From positions 6,820,001 to 6,884,000 of the forward strand of contig NZ_CP046172.1 in assembly GCF_011801145.1 (NCBI RefSeq): a stretch of 64,000 nucleotides of DNA. The letters are read 5' to 3'. Source of the stretch: Nocardia arthritidis (GTDB taxonomy: Bacteria > Actinomycetota > Actinomycetes > Mycobacteriales > Mycobacteriaceae). The notes below the pieces were generated by a model. It worked only from the letters and a program-made list of their open reading frames with translations, was not told the origin of the DNA and did no database searches. Each line of letters starts with the position of its first letter. Position 1 is the first letter of the stretch. A program made the translations under genes and the position numbers. This document shows positions 32,868 through 42,172 of this stretch, in pieces.

Positions 32868-35069
32868 ATGAAGGTTCCTCGTCCGGAGCATCACGCGAGG
32901 ATTGTGGGCAATTTGCGTACTGTGCTGTCCGGTGAGCAGTCGGACGCGACGCATGCGCGGGTGGCTCGGGTGGCGGCCAACCGGCCACGCCACCACCTTG
33001 TGGGCGTGGCGTTCAACGCGTTTGCCCGCCTGGGCGAGGGCAAGACGCTGACCGATTTCGAGCGGCGGCTGGTGGATCCGTTGCGGCGGTTGGGGTTCAG
33101 CGATGATCAGCTCGCTGAGCTGGGCGCGGTCCATGCCGGTGCTGCGACCGAGGCGCGCCGGGCGGTGTTCCCGCAGGCGGTGGCTCACCTGAGCACCGAA
33201 CAGGGTTATACCGATGCCGATTTCCGCCGTGATGCCCCGAAAATGGTCGCCGAGATTCTCGCGATGCCGTCCGTGCGGGTCACCGACGCGACCACGGCGC
33301 GCGCGGGCGAGGCCACCGTACCCGCGCCGCCCGATGACGAATTCGCTCGCGCGGCGAAGGCCGCGGGCTGGAGCCTGAATATCCTCGCGTCGACCGCGGA
33401 CTCGGCCCCCGCACCCGAGTCCAGTGGCCGACTCACCTCCGATGACACCGTCTGGCAGGTGCGCGCCACGAGCATGCACGCCGTCGCCCAGTCCCACGAC
33501 GATCACGGCACCCCGACCGACGAGTGGTACTTCGGGTTCGCCACCACCAACACCAAGCGGACCACGTCATACAAGTCCGAGGTGATGGCGGACATCGACG
33601 ACGGCGTGAACCGGGATTTCCGGCAGAACGTGCTGTGGGTCGGCTCGGCGGGTGCTACCGGCCTGGTGTGCACCGTCGACTGCTGGGAACAAGACAACGA
33701 CGAGCAATACATGCAATACGACAATTCGCTGCATGCCTTGGCAAATGCCATCGTGGAGAACCTCATCGACCCCTCCACCTGGCTACAGTTCCTGTCCGAT
33801 GTCGCAGAGGCCGCAGCCCTCGAGGGCGGTGCCGGTGTCGCCGCCTTCCTGCTCGGCACCCTCATCGGCACGGCGGTCGCCGCCGCTCTCGGCGCGGCGA
33901 TCGCCGCGATCATCAATGCGTTGACGGCCTGGGCGGCCGACGATCATGTCGGCACCTCGGTGGTCGCGATCACCCCCGATATCCTGCGAAGCTCCGGCGG
34001 CGGCCGGCAGTTGGAGGTCCATCTGGACGGCCGCGGCAACGGTGAAGGCTATGCCATCGTCCACCTCCAGCTCCAGCAACTGCCCGGGGAACCGATAAAT
34101 CTCATCAACCAGGGCAGCAATCTGGCTCTGGAAGCGCTGCTGGAGGACGATTCCGTCCTGGTCAGGCAGCGCCGCTACGACCCCAACAATCCTGCGCAGC
34201 TGTGGGTCCACGATCATGACGGGATCATATGGAATGTGGCTGCCGGAGACGTCTTGGATGTGGATCGCGGGGGAACCGAGGACGGGGATCTGGTATACCA
34301 TTGGCGGTACAACGGCGGCGCCAATCAGGTGTGGTACTCCGAATACATTGACATTTACCAGGCTTATTTCTACCGCAACTCGAACAGCGGCAAATACCTC
34401 GATGTAAATAAAGGCAGTCATGAAGAGACCGCGTGGATCCATCAGTGGTCAAAGAACGGGTCTTCTGCCCAGAGATGGTTGCAGTCTGCTCCACCGGCCA
34501 CGCTGATCTTCGAATATCCCAGGGACGGATTTACTCTATCTCCTGATGCTGACCAATTCGCTAACGGAACCACATCGCTCCCGGACATCTATACCCTGGT
34601 CCTGACCAGGGACGGCGAATACGTCGGTGAAGCGAACCCGTCGGCCGACGGAAATTGGGAAATAAAGATGGACACTTCGGCATGGCCGCCCGGCGAGCAC
34701 ACGCTCCGTATTCGAGCAAAGAGCGGCTACCCCGGCGAAGGCCAGGTCACCGTCCGAGTTGCGTCTACTCCTTCTCCTTCGCCTCTGCCGCCGGCCACAT
34801 TTACCTTCTCTTCGCCATACGACGGAGACCGTTTGCCTGGTTATAACATCGTCGCTCGCGGAACCACATCGCTCCCGGACACCGCGACTGTGGTCCTGGA
34901 AATGTCTTCGGGCTTTGCCTTCGATTACATCGGTGAAGCGAACCCGGTCTATGGAGAATGGGAAATCCCGCTGAACAATACAGCGTGGGGCGAGTTCCAA
35001 AAGGCTACTCTCCGTATTCGGGCAAAAAGCGGCTACTCGGGGGAACGTACGGCAATCGTCTACAGGTAA
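32868..35069 (+). CDS. Large multidomain beta-trefoil lectin protein with putative membrane-inserting helix and two Ig-like repeats
   Basis: 733 aa from ATG 32868 (GGAGGG about 9 nt upstream). There is no signal peptide. Residues 1-~200 are helical and charged. Residues ~200-320 are a mixed region with WQVRATSMHAV, DEWYFGFATTNTKRTTSY and two Cys. At ~323-357 is a long Ala/Gly-rich hydrophobic stretch (FLLGTLIGTAVAAALGAAIA) suited to membrane insertion. Residues ~405-545 form a RICIN-type domain (NQGSNLALEAL, QLWVHD, NQVWY, QRWLQS). Two Ig-like modules follow (~545-631 and ~643-733), each with GTTSLPD, (Y)VGEANP/YIGEANP and LRIRAKSGY, joined by a PSPSPLPP linker. The architecture resembles a binding-plus-pore protein, but that is inference. 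It is preceded by promoter-like block D. Confidence 0.75.
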   Translation: MKVPRPEHHARIVGNLRTVLSGEQSDATHARVARVAANRPRHHLVGVAFNAFARLGEGKTLTDFERRLVDPLRRLGFSDDQLAELGAVHAGAATEARRAVFPQAVAHLSTEQGYTDADFRRDAPKMVAEILAMPSVRVTDATTARAGEATVPAPPDDEFARAAKAAGWSLNILASTADSAPAPESSGRLTSDDTVWQVRATSMHAVAQSHDDHGTPTDEWYFGFATTNTKRTTSYKSEVMADIDDGVNRDFRQNVLWVGSAGATGLVCTVDCWEQDNDEQYMQYDNSLHALANAIVENLIDPSTWLQFLSDVAEAAALEGGAGVAAFLLGTLIGTAVAAALGAAIAAIINALTAWAADDHVGTSVVAITPDILRSSGGGRQLEVHLDGRGNGEGYAIVHLQLQQLPGEPINLINQGSNLALEALLEDDSVLVRQRRYDPNNPAQLWVHDHDGIIWNVAAGDVLDVDRGGTEDGDLVYHWRYNGGANQVWYSEYIDIYQAYFYRNSNSGKYLDVNKGSHEETAWIHQWSKNGSSAQRWLQSAPPATLIFEYPRDGFTLSPDADQFANGTTSLPDIYTLVLTRDGEYVGEANPSADGNWEIKMDTSAWPPGEHTLRIRAKSGYPGEGQVTVRVASTPSPSPLPPATFTFSSPYDGDRLPGYNIVARGTTSLPDTATVVLEMSSGFAFDYIGEANPVYGEWEIPLNNTAWGEFQKATLRIRAKSGYSGERTAIVYR

Positions 35070-35099
35070 GCCCCCCGAGGCGAATAACGGGCACGCCAG

Positions 35100-35143
35100 G
35101 TGAGATCGCGAGGCTGAGGGTACTCGGCTACCCGTGATCTCAC
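35100..35143 (+). terminator. Nested hairpin after the large lectin gene
   Basis: GTGAGATC (35100-35107) pairs with GATCTCAC (35136-35143), with an inner GGGTA/TACCC stem. About 30 nt after the stop codon; likely a terminator. Confidence 0.5.
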
Positions 35144-35292
35144 TCTCGGTACCTGGGCGGCCGAAGCCGGTGCGACGCAACAGAATATGGTTGCGTCGCC
35201 GCGGCCTGAATAGGCAGCTTCTTCCACCCGCTTCGCCGAACCCCGCCGGAGGACTCGCCGGATGTGCCGCGGCGGAGCCGACCTGGCGCGGC

Positions 35293-36228
35293 TCACCCGC
35301 GGCGCATTTCGGCGGCGACGCCGCGGAGGTCTTCGATCAGCGCCCGTGTCGGTGGCTTCATCGGCCGATCGACCAGCCGGCTCATCCCTACCGTGATTTC
35401 CGGAGCATCCGACCATGCCGGCAGTACCGCCACGCGTAGGTCACCGGTTGCGGTGAGACTTCGTGGCAGCACCGCGATCATGTCGGTCTCCAGCAACAGC
35501 TGCAGTGCCACGGCGAACGAAGAGGTTTCGATCCGGCGCTCGGGCAACGGCATCGCGGATCGGGCGAAGACCTCTTCGTATTCGCCCCGCGAATCCACTT
35601 CCGTAGCGGGCAGGATCCAGGTGTATTCCGCCAGATCCCGCAGCGTCGGATTGCCCACTCCGACCATCGGATGATCCGCTCGCACAACCAGTTCGACGAA
35701 ATCCGTGCAGAGGACCTCGGTAATAATCGTTGGCTCGGCCGCCGCAGAAAGCCTACCGACCACGAGATCGACACGCCCCGACTCCAGATCCGCCGGCACC
35801 GCTTCCGGCGGCGCGGTGCGCACCACCACCGTCACCAACGGATACCGCGCCTTCGATCGGGCAATTGCTCGCGAGAGCAACAGATTCGACCCGGACGTAT
35901 CGGTTCCGACGACCACCGTGCCACGCGCCCCGTCCGCCAACTCGGCGATGTAACGTCCGGCCTGCAATAGCCGCGTAATGACCGCACGCGCGTGTGCGGC
36001 AGCGGCATCGCCGAAAATGGTCGGCGTAACCCCGCGCGGCCCACGCTCATACAGCTCGACACCGAGAATCGACTCCAACTCGCGCAGATTGCGCGTGGCA
36101 ACCGGCTGAGTGATATGCAGCTCGGCCGCCGCGCCGACCAAACTCCCGTGCCGCGCCAGGGCGTCGAGCAATAGCAGGTGACGAAGTTTGAGTCGTCCGT
36201 CCCGAAGACACCGACCATCCATCACCAT
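35293..36228 (-). CDS. LysR-family transcriptional regulator
   Basis: 311 aa from ATG 36228, with GGAG 7 nt upstream; the frame stays open further upstream. HTH in LKLRHLLLLDALARHGSLVG to AAELHITQPVATRNLRELES; the C-terminal part is a periplasmic-binding-type effector domain (VVVGTDTSGSNLLLSRAIA). Groups with the GbpR/PcaQ-like LysRs by the 'L..RHL..LDAL..HGS' start. It lies downstream of the FliN-like gene on the same strand, with CAGATG site 5 between them. Targets unknown. Confidence 0.85.
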   Translation of the reverse strand: MVMDGRCLRDGRLKLRHLLLLDALARHGSLVGAAAELHITQPVATRNLRELESILGVELYERGPRGVTPTIFGDAAAAHARAVITRLLQAGRYIAELADGARGTVVVGTDTSGSNLLLSRAIARSKARYPLVTVVVRTAPPEAVPADLESGRVDLVVGRLSAAAEPTIITEVLCTDFVELVVRADHPMVGVGNPTLRDLAEYTWILPATEVDSRGEYEEVFARSAMPLPERRIETSSFAVALQLLLETDMIAVLPRSLTATGDLRVAVLPAWSDAPEITVGMSRLVDRPMKPPTRALIEDLRGVAAEMRRG

Positions 36229-36555
36229 ATTGCGCTCCGCGACACATCCACCGCGGCCACCGACTCGGCCCGCCTGGCCGGTGATCGCGGCGGCCGGTCG
36301 GCGCGGGCCGTGTCGGCCACGACCGCCTCCTCTGCCCGACAAGCCAATTCACATTCGGCTCTGTACAACGGCCAGTAAAGCGAATACGCCGCCTACGCGC
36401 ACGCACGGACTACAGATGGCCCCCATCTGTACCGGGAATGAATCCACAATGCGCTCCGCCGATTTCGGCAAAGCGGGTCGACCCGTACCACCCGGTCAGG
36501 CACCGGTGAAGACAGCGGCGCCGGGCGAGTACTCGGCGGACGGTGGCAGCGCTTG
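36229..36555. other. Intergenic region with CAGATG site 5
   Basis: There are 327 bases between the end of the FliN-like gene and the LysR start. Apart from the palindrome at 36411-36431 and the LysR ribosome site I see nothing assignable. Confidence 0.5.
36411..36431. promoter_or_regulatory. CAGATG palindrome site 5
   Basis: TACAGATGG-CCC-CCATCTGTA is a perfect inverted repeat with 9-bp arms, the longest of the set. GCACGGAC immediately precedes it, as at site 6, and GGAATG follows at both. About 180 bp upstream of the LysR gene. Confidence 0.55.
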
Positions 36556-37761
36556 TCATTCCCCGACGTGGTTGTGCAGGAGGCGATGGATCTCGCCAAG
36601 GCACAGCTCCAAGCGCCGGGGTTGCTCCAGTGCGGGGGTCCCGGCCGAGTGAATGGTCAGATCGCCGCGCCGCGCGGTACGGACCACCCGCGCGACGTCC
36701 CCGACAGTCCGCTCGGTGTGCGGGTTCCCGGCGACGACCAGGACCTGTGCGCCGATAGCGGGCGGCAGGTGCCGCAACCACTCCTCTGCACAGCTGGCCG
36801 TGGTGGGCCGGGCCGGTCCCTGCGGGCGGTGCCGGGCGGCGGCGTTGAGGACGAACAAATCCATGCCGTCGGGGGTACCGAATCGCTGCCAGAGTACGGT
36901 TCGGCGCGGTACGCCCGCGACGGTGGCGGGACCGGTGGCCGGGCAAGTGGCGGCGAAGGTCAATTCGCCGCCGAAGACGGCCATGGCATTGGCGATGACG
37001 ATCTCGTACTCGGTGGCGAACGGGCGACCCCACGGATCGGGATCCACAGGGTCGCGGGCGAGTTCGGCGCGCACCCACGGGTGCTCCAGGAGCTTCGGGT
37101 CGCGAGCGACAAGGCGGTCGACGATGTCGTCGACGGTGCCGTCCCGAGCCTCCCGCAGCCGTTGACCGCACCAGACCTTGATCGGGCCGAGCACGCAATC
37201 ACGCTCGCGCCGGAGCCTGCGCACGAGGTGCAGTCGGCCGTCGTTGGCCTTCCAGGTGCCCGCGACGATCTCTGTTTCGTCGAATGTGGCGCCCGCGACG
37301 GGCAGCGTCTCGCTCAGCAGTCCCATCGCGTCCACCAGGGCCAGCGCCCGGGTTCGCTGCGCTGGCGTGTAGTCGGCGGGTATCCGACCATGCTCCGGGC
37401 CCAGCCAGTGTCTGGCCGTGGTGGCCGCCAACTGTGCGACGTCATCGTGCCAGGGCACGTTCAGTATGTCGAACAAGGCCCGAAGATGGCCGCGGTGGCG
37501 ATCCAGGAAAGCACTTGCCGCCGCACGTCGATCCTCCGTCGCCACGATATTGCCGATGCGGACGCCATGTCCGTCCCCCACCGCGACGACCGCGCCCTGA
37601 GCGACGAGTTGCTCGTTCACCAGCAGGTCGACAGACTCACCCGCCAGCGTGTCGAGACCGATGACGGAACCCTTGCCCAACCCCAGCAATTCCTCGGTCG
37701 AAATCCGGCTGACTTCGAGGCGGGCAGTCAGCCGCACCGGTTCGCCACCCTCGGACTTCAT
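36556..37761 (-). CDS. FliN/SpoA-domain fusion protein of unknown function
   Basis: 401 aa. Residues ~9-75 read VRLTARLEVSRISTEELLGL, GKGSVIGLDTLAGESVDLLV, NEQLVAQGAVVAVGDGHGVR and IGNIVATEDR. This matches the SpoA/FliMN-C domain of FliN through its whole length, including LAGE, (V/I)xLDxLAGE, AQG and GVRI. No flagellar or type III secretion gene is in the window, and this lineage is not known to be flagellated. The remaining ~320 residues (AQRTRALALVDAMGLLSETL, ATEYEIVIANAMAVFGGELT, GAQVLVVAGNPHTERTVGDV) are a globular domain I do not recognise. No signal peptide. Divergent from the M20 amidohydrolase gene. Confidence 0.75.
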   Translation of the reverse strand: MKSEGGEPVRLTARLEVSRISTEELLGLGKGSVIGLDTLAGESVDLLVNEQLVAQGAVVAVGDGHGVRIGNIVATEDRRAAASAFLDRHRGHLRALFDILNVPWHDDVAQLAATTARHWLGPEHGRIPADYTPAQRTRALALVDAMGLLSETLPVAGATFDETEIVAGTWKANDGRLHLVRRLRRERDCVLGPIKVWCGQRLREARDGTVDDIVDRLVARDPKLLEHPWVRAELARDPVDPDPWGRPFATEYEIVIANAMAVFGGELTFAATCPATGPATVAGVPRRTVLWQRFGTPDGMDLFVLNAAARHRPQGPARPTTASCAEEWLRHLPPAIGAQVLVVAGNPHTERTVGDVARVVRTARRGDLTIHSAGTPALEQPRRLELCLGEIHRLLHNHVGE

Positions 37762-38096
37762 CGCCTCATCACCATTCCCTGCTCTCGTTCATCAACCGCA
37801 CATCACGCCGATATCGACCGGCCTGCGTTGAATTTCCATTTCCCCACACCCCTTGCTCGGACTTTATACATTGTGCGCAATTCAATTCAACCGTTGAGGG
37901 CGTAATTCGTACCGGCCGCACATGCTTTGCCGGAATGATCGGTCGAAGCGCACAGAACGCGGCATCCCCTGCTCCGGTTATCGTGGATATCGTTGTTGCG
38001 GCCCGCGGCGAGCCCACCCCGCACTCGCGAGGCATGATGGATGTGTTGATCAACGAGTACCGACCAGGCAGCACCTGCCAATGAACGGAGATCTCG
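37762..38096. other. Divergent intergenic region
   Basis: There are 335 bases between the divergent FliN-like and M20 genes. It must hold both promoters. No repeat of the two motif families described here was found in it. Confidence 0.4.
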
Positions 38097-39386
38097 ATGA
38101 GCACGATCTATGACGAGCTGGACCGGCACGCGAACGCGATCGCCGCGCAGGTTGTGCGCTGGCGACACCACCTGCACCAGCATCCCGAGCTGCCCAATCG
38201 GGAATCCAATACCGCCGAGCTCATCGCCGACCATCTGCGCTCACTGAAGCTGGACGAGGTGCGCACCGGGATCGCCGGGCACGGCGTCGTCGGGGTGCTG
38301 CGCGGCGGAGCGGACGGCGGCGGGTCCGGTGCGGTGATCGCGCTGCGTGCCGATATCGACGCGCTGCCGGTGCCCGACCTGTCCGGGGTCGACTTCGCCG
38401 CACACGTCGTCGACAAGGACTATCCGGGCGGGCCATTCCCGGTCTCGCATGCCTGCGGGCACGACTGTCACATCTCGATGCTGATGGGCGCCGCGAGCGT
38501 GCTGGCCGCGGTGCGCGAACAACTGCCCGGCACCGTGCTTTTCGTTTTCCAGCCGGCGGAGGAGGGGCCGCCCGTCGACGAAAAGGGCGGCGCCCGTGAG
38601 ATGCTCGCACAAGGTGCATTCGACAACCCGGCACCGACCATGGCGTTCGGGCTGCATGTCTGGCCATATCCCAAGGGCGACATCGGATATTGGGCCGGCA
38701 ACCTGTTCAGCTCCTCTTGTCTGGTGAAGATCACCGTTACCGGGCAGCAGGTGCATGGATCCACACCGTGGATGGGCATCGATCCGATGCCGGCGGCGGC
38801 GGCGATCGTCACCGGCATCGGGCAGCTGTACCGGGAGCTGGACGCCTACGATCCGATCACCGTCTCGATCGGGCATATCGAGGATGTGGGACGGTTCAAC
38901 ATAATCGGACAAACAGTCACACTCTTGGGAACCATCCGCTGTGCCGTCGAATCCGATATGACCGAGGTACAGAAACGCCTCGACACGCTTGTCGAACATA
39001 CGGCGCTGGCCTACAACGCCACGGCGACAGCCGATTTCCTGCAACATGTACCCGCCGTGCACAACACCGAGAAGTGGATCGAGGCCGCACTGCCGACGTT
39101 CCGGCGCGTCGCCGGGGACGAGAAGGTGGTGCAGTCCGTTCCGACCCTCGCCTGCGACGACGTCTCGGAATTCGTCAACAAGTACGGCGGACTCTATGTC
39201 CTGCTGGGCGTACAGGATACGCAATTGGCGCCGCACGGTATGCCGACACCGATTCCGGGCGGTCGCGGCCTCGCGATGAACCACAACCCGCACTTCTATG
39301 CCGACGACGACACGCTGGTCACCGGTGTGCGACTGCATAGCCATGTCGCCTACGACCACCTCGCCGGCATATTGTCGCCGAAGTGA
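38097..39386 (+). CDS. M20-family amidohydrolase (aminoacylase/carboxypeptidase Ss1 type)
   Basis: 429 aa; CGGAG upstream of ATG 38097. RHHLHQHPELPNRE, ALRADIDALPV, SHACGHDCHISMLMG, FVFQPAEEGPP and GLHVWP are the M20D signatures, with the metal-binding Cys/His/Glu/His set. The dimerisation/lid domain (VTGQQVHGSTPWMGIDPMPA) is intact. It would hydrolyse an N-acyl or amino-acid conjugate such as hippurate or indole-acetyl-amino acids. Cytosolic. Possible link to the FMN reductase downstream across CAGATG site 6. Confidence 0.88.
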   Translation: MSTIYDELDRHANAIAAQVVRWRHHLHQHPELPNRESNTAELIADHLRSLKLDEVRTGIAGHGVVGVLRGGADGGGSGAVIALRADIDALPVPDLSGVDFAAHVVDKDYPGGPFPVSHACGHDCHISMLMGAASVLAAVREQLPGTVLFVFQPAEEGPPVDEKGGAREMLAQGAFDNPAPTMAFGLHVWPYPKGDIGYWAGNLFSSSCLVKITVTGQQVHGSTPWMGIDPMPAAAAIVTGIGQLYRELDAYDPITVSIGHIEDVGRFNIIGQTVTLLGTIRCAVESDMTEVQKRLDTLVEHTALAYNATATADFLQHVPAVHNTEKWIEAALPTFRRVAGDEKVVQSVPTLACDDVSEFVNKYGGLYVLLGVQDTQLAPHGMPTPIPGGRGLAMNHNPHFYADDDTLVTGVRLHSHVAYDHLAGILSPK

Positions 39387-39760
39387 GAGGTCGATCACCC
39401 GCACGGACTACAGATGGTTCTCATCTGTAAAAGGAATGCTTCCGAGTTCACGCTCCGTCGATTTCGGCACCGGCGAGTAGTACGACCGCGCATCGCGGTG
39501 GCCTGCCTCTGGCGCATATTTGTCACTACGGGACAAGAAATGGCGCATTCCCTGCCGGTTGGACACCCCATGGCAATAAATCACAGATACGCGCGCACAA
39601 TTGTGGCAGAAGCATGTACCGCCACCGAGAACCGCAAAAGAATCGCCATCGAGCTGCACCGGCCGGCTGTACACGAATTCCGACAACATGGCGGTGATAA
39701 AACGCCACCGTCATTGTGATCGGCGAGCAAGCCCGCCGATTTCGGCCTAGCGAGGAGATC
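39387..39760. other. Intergenic region with CAGATG site 6
   Basis: There are 374 bases between the M20 and FMN reductase genes. It contains palindrome site 6 (39409-39429). Short frames on both strands here have no ribosome sites or recognisable content. Confidence 0.5.
39409..39429 (+). promoter_or_regulatory. CAGATG palindrome site 6
   Basis: TACAGATG-GTTCT-CATCTGTA, 8-bp perfect arms. The flank GCACGGAC before it and GGAATGCTTCC after it resemble site 5. It is 332 bp upstream of the FMN reductase gene. Confidence 0.55.
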
Positions 39761-40336
39761 ATGAACAAACTCGAGATCATCATCGCCAGCACTCGTCCCG
39801 GGCGCATCGGACTGCCTATTGGGCAGTGGATCGAAGCCGAAGCCGTCGGTCACGGTGGCTGGGACGAGGTCGAGCTGGTCGATCTTGCCGTGGTGAATCT
39901 GCCATTCATGGACGAACCCAATCACCCCAGACTGCGTCGATACACGCATCCGCACACCAAGAAGTGGAGTGCGAAGATCGAGGAAGCCAATGCTTTCGTT
40001 TTCGTGATGCCGGAGTACAACGCTGGCTATAACGCCGAGCTGAAGAACGCCATCGACTACCTGCACACGGAGTGGGAGTACAAGCCCGTCGGTCTGGTCA
40101 GCTACGGCGGTGTCTCGGCGGGTACGCGCGCCGCGCAGATGATCAAGCAGGTGGTGACCATGTTGAAGATGGCTCCGGTCTACGAAGCGGTGTCGATTCC
40201 CTTCGTAGAGCAATTCCTCGGCGACGAGGGCGAGGTCAACCCGAATGCGATCATGACCAACGCCGCCAAGGCCATGTTCGATGAACTGGTCCGAGTCGGT
40301 GCCGCGCTGGCGCCACTGCGCGAGCAGACCACCTGA
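39761..40336 (+). CDS. NADPH-dependent FMN reductase family protein
   Basis: 191 aa; GAGGAG upstream of ATG 39761. Flavodoxin-like fold: IIIASTRPGRIGLPIGQWIE (phosphate loop), FVFVMPEYNAGYNAELKNAI (flavin-binding signature PEYN) and GLVSYGGVSAGTRAAQMI. Members reduce FMN, quinones or azo compounds with NADPH. It could supply reduced flavin to a monooxygenase, but none is adjacent. Convergent with the Lrp gene. Confidence 0.88.
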   Translation: MNKLEIIIASTRPGRIGLPIGQWIEAEAVGHGGWDEVELVDLAVVNLPFMDEPNHPRLRRYTHPHTKKWSAKIEEANAFVFVMPEYNAGYNAELKNAIDYLHTEWEYKPVGLVSYGGVSAGTRAAQMIKQVVTMLKMAPVYEAVSIPFVEQFLGDEGEVNPNAIMTNAAKAMFDELVRVGAALAPLREQTT

Positions 40337-40362
40337 CGACGATCACCTTCGTGGATGCCCGG

Positions 40363-41370
40363 TCACTGTGCGCTGACGGCCGATGCCTGCCCACTGCCAC
40401 CGCGCGACTGGGGCCAGGGCGGGCGGAACCGCAGCCCGGACCGCTTGATGGTGGCCAGAATCGCCGACGTCTCCACCATCGTCACCTCGGGAATCGCGCC
40501 GACGGTTCCGGTGACGAACTGATATATCTCGTTGTCGTCGCGCGCGGCGACGGCAAGATGCAGGTTGGTCGGCCCGCTGACCGCACCCGCGTAGAACACC
40601 ATCGGATGCAGCGCCAACCGACGACCTATCTCCTCCAGCGCACCTGGCTGCACGGTAAGCCAGAGCAGCGCTTGGGATTTCAGCCCGAGCAAGGCGACGT
40701 CGACCACCGTCACCGGGCGAACCACATGTTCCCGGAACAGTATCTCCAGCCGACGCCGCGCCGTATGCGCGGTGATACCCGCTGCCGCACCCAGCTCGGT
40801 ATAGCTGGCGCGGCCGTTCCGAATCAGGGCCTGAATCAGCGCCTTGTCGACCTCGAGCAGTTTCGGTGGCCGCTCGGACTCGAGCATGCCGACTCCCAGG
40901 ATCAGCTCATCGGGAGCGGGCCGGTGCGCCGGATCCGACGCGGGAAACACCCGCAGCACCCGTTCCGCGGTCCACGAAAGCACCGCGGGTGTCGCGGGAA
41001 GATCCCGCAACAGCAACGCATCCCGTTCCTGCGGGCCGTCCAGGAACACCAGCGCGCTGATCTCGCTGCCACCGCTGAGCACATCCATGCCGATGGTGTC
41101 GGGTCTGCTCGCCAGGGCATCACAGATCGTGCCGATCCGTTCCCTTGTGCATCTGAGCCGCAGGGTGATGGGCACCATCTGCGGAAAAACGGACAGATTG
41201 CGCATAGCCGAGGCGCGGAGGACACCCTTTTCGTACAGCGGGATGGCCCGGCGCACTACGGTCCGTTCGGATAGGTTCAGCCGCTGTGCCAGCTCCCGCC
41301 AGGACGCGCGTGGATCGGACAGGAGCGCCACCGCGATCCGCCGATCCGTCTCCTCCAGTTCCAGGGGCAC
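40363..41370 (-). CDS. Lrp/AsnC-family regulator with two HTH units
   Basis: 335 aa from GTG 41370. A GTG at 41457 that overlaps the deacetylase stop is the alternative start, but the extra 29 residues are Cys/Arg-rich and unlike the family. First HTH: LEETDRRIAVALLSDPRASW, ELAQRLNLSERTVVRR. A second AsnC-type HTH begins at LLEVDKALIQALIRNGRASY (TELGAAAGITAHTARRR), and a RAM-like region follows each. Such doubled Lrp proteins are common in actinomycetes. Last gene of the minus-strand meta-cleavage-type operon, so a local regulator is likely; its effector may be a pathway intermediate. Confidence 0.75.
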   Translation of the reverse strand: MPLELEETDRRIAVALLSDPRASWRELAQRLNLSERTVVRRAIPLYEKGVLRASAMRNLSVFPQMVPITLRLRCTRERIGTICDALASRPDTIGMDVLSGGSEISALVFLDGPQERDALLLRDLPATPAVLSWTAERVLRVFPASDPAHRPAPDELILGVGMLESERPPKLLEVDKALIQALIRNGRASYTELGAAAGITAHTARRRLEILFREHVVRPVTVVDVALLGLKSQALLWLTVQPGALEEIGRRLALHPMVFYAGAVSGPTNLHLAVAARDDNEIYQFVTGTVGAIPEVTMVETSAILATIKRSGLRFRPPWPQSRGGSGQASAVSAQ

Positions 41371-41453
41371 GTGATCACGATAGCGGTAGCGGACTACGAA
41401 ACAGCCGCGTCCACACCGACCGCCGACCTGTCCATTCGTGACGCGGTGGCACG

Positions 41454-42152
41454 TCACATCGTGACCAGTTGGTCCAGCCAGGGGCGGCTGCGCCCTTGTT
41501 TCATCGGCACCACACTGTCGGGTAGTTCATCGGTCAATTCGATGCCCGCGTCTTGTATCTCGTCGAGAAATTTCGGTAGGTGTTGGATGCCGTCGTACAC
41601 GTCGTGCAGCACGAGAACGGTCCAGTCCTGGCTGTCGACCAGCGCACGGGCCCGCCGCAGCCAGCCGTCGGCCGGCTGCAGCCAGTCCTGCGGCACGGCG
41701 TTCCAGGTCACGATCGTGTACTCGTGGGCGGCCAGATAATTGACAGCGGCCCGGTTCAGCAGATGCGGCCCCAGTCGGCCGCGACCATTGGGGCGGAACA
41801 GTTTCTCGGGTCCTGCCAAATCACCCAATGCCGTCTGGGCGTCGGCGATCTCGGCGATCGCCGCCGCGGCGTCCACCTCTCCCAGCGGTGCGCCGTGGTG
41901 CATCGTGTGGTTGCCCACGCGGTGCCCGGCTGCCCGCACCGCCTCGGCGGCACGCTGCTGTTCCGGGGTGGCCAGGTGCGCGCCGACCATGAAAAACGTT
42001 GCGCGCAGCCCCCTTTGCCCGAGCAGATCCACCAACCACTCGGTGCGTCCGGGTCGCGGTCCGTTGTCGATGGTCAAGGTCAGTCGGCGCGCGGGCATCG
42101 CAGCCCGCGTGCCATCGCTTGCCGGATGCCGGTTTTCTCGATGCGACCGCAT
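41454..42152 (-). CDS. Polysaccharide deacetylase (NodB)-like protein with altered metal site
   Basis: 232 aa from ATG 42152 (AGGGG upstream). NodB motif 1 reads RLTLTIDNGPRPGRT, where active enzymes have T-F-D-D-G-P: the first Asp is kept but the metal-binding Asp is Asn. Motif 2 is VGNHTMHHG (His-x3-His kept), motif 3 FRPNGRGRLG, and the late VLVLHDVYDG contains the LH dipeptide. No signal peptide, so it is probably cytosolic. Its place 20 bp after the SDR gene in a ring-cleavage-type operon suggests a role in that pathway rather than in cell wall, possibly like the cytosolic PuuE-type amidases. Activity is uncertain. Confidence 0.75.
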   Translation of the reverse strand: MRSHRENRHPASDGTRAAMPARRLTLTIDNGPRPGRTEWLVDLLGQRGLRATFFMVGAHLATPEQQRAAEAVRAAGHRVGNHTMHHGAPLGEVDAAAAIAEIADAQTALGDLAGPEKLFRPNGRGRLGPHLLNRAAVNYLAAHEYTIVTWNAVPQDWLQPADGWLRRARALVDSQDWTVLVLHDVYDGIQHLPKFLDEIQDAGIELTDELPDSVVPMKQGRSRPWLDQLVTM

Positions 42153-42172
42153 GGTCGAACACCCCTTCGCCG

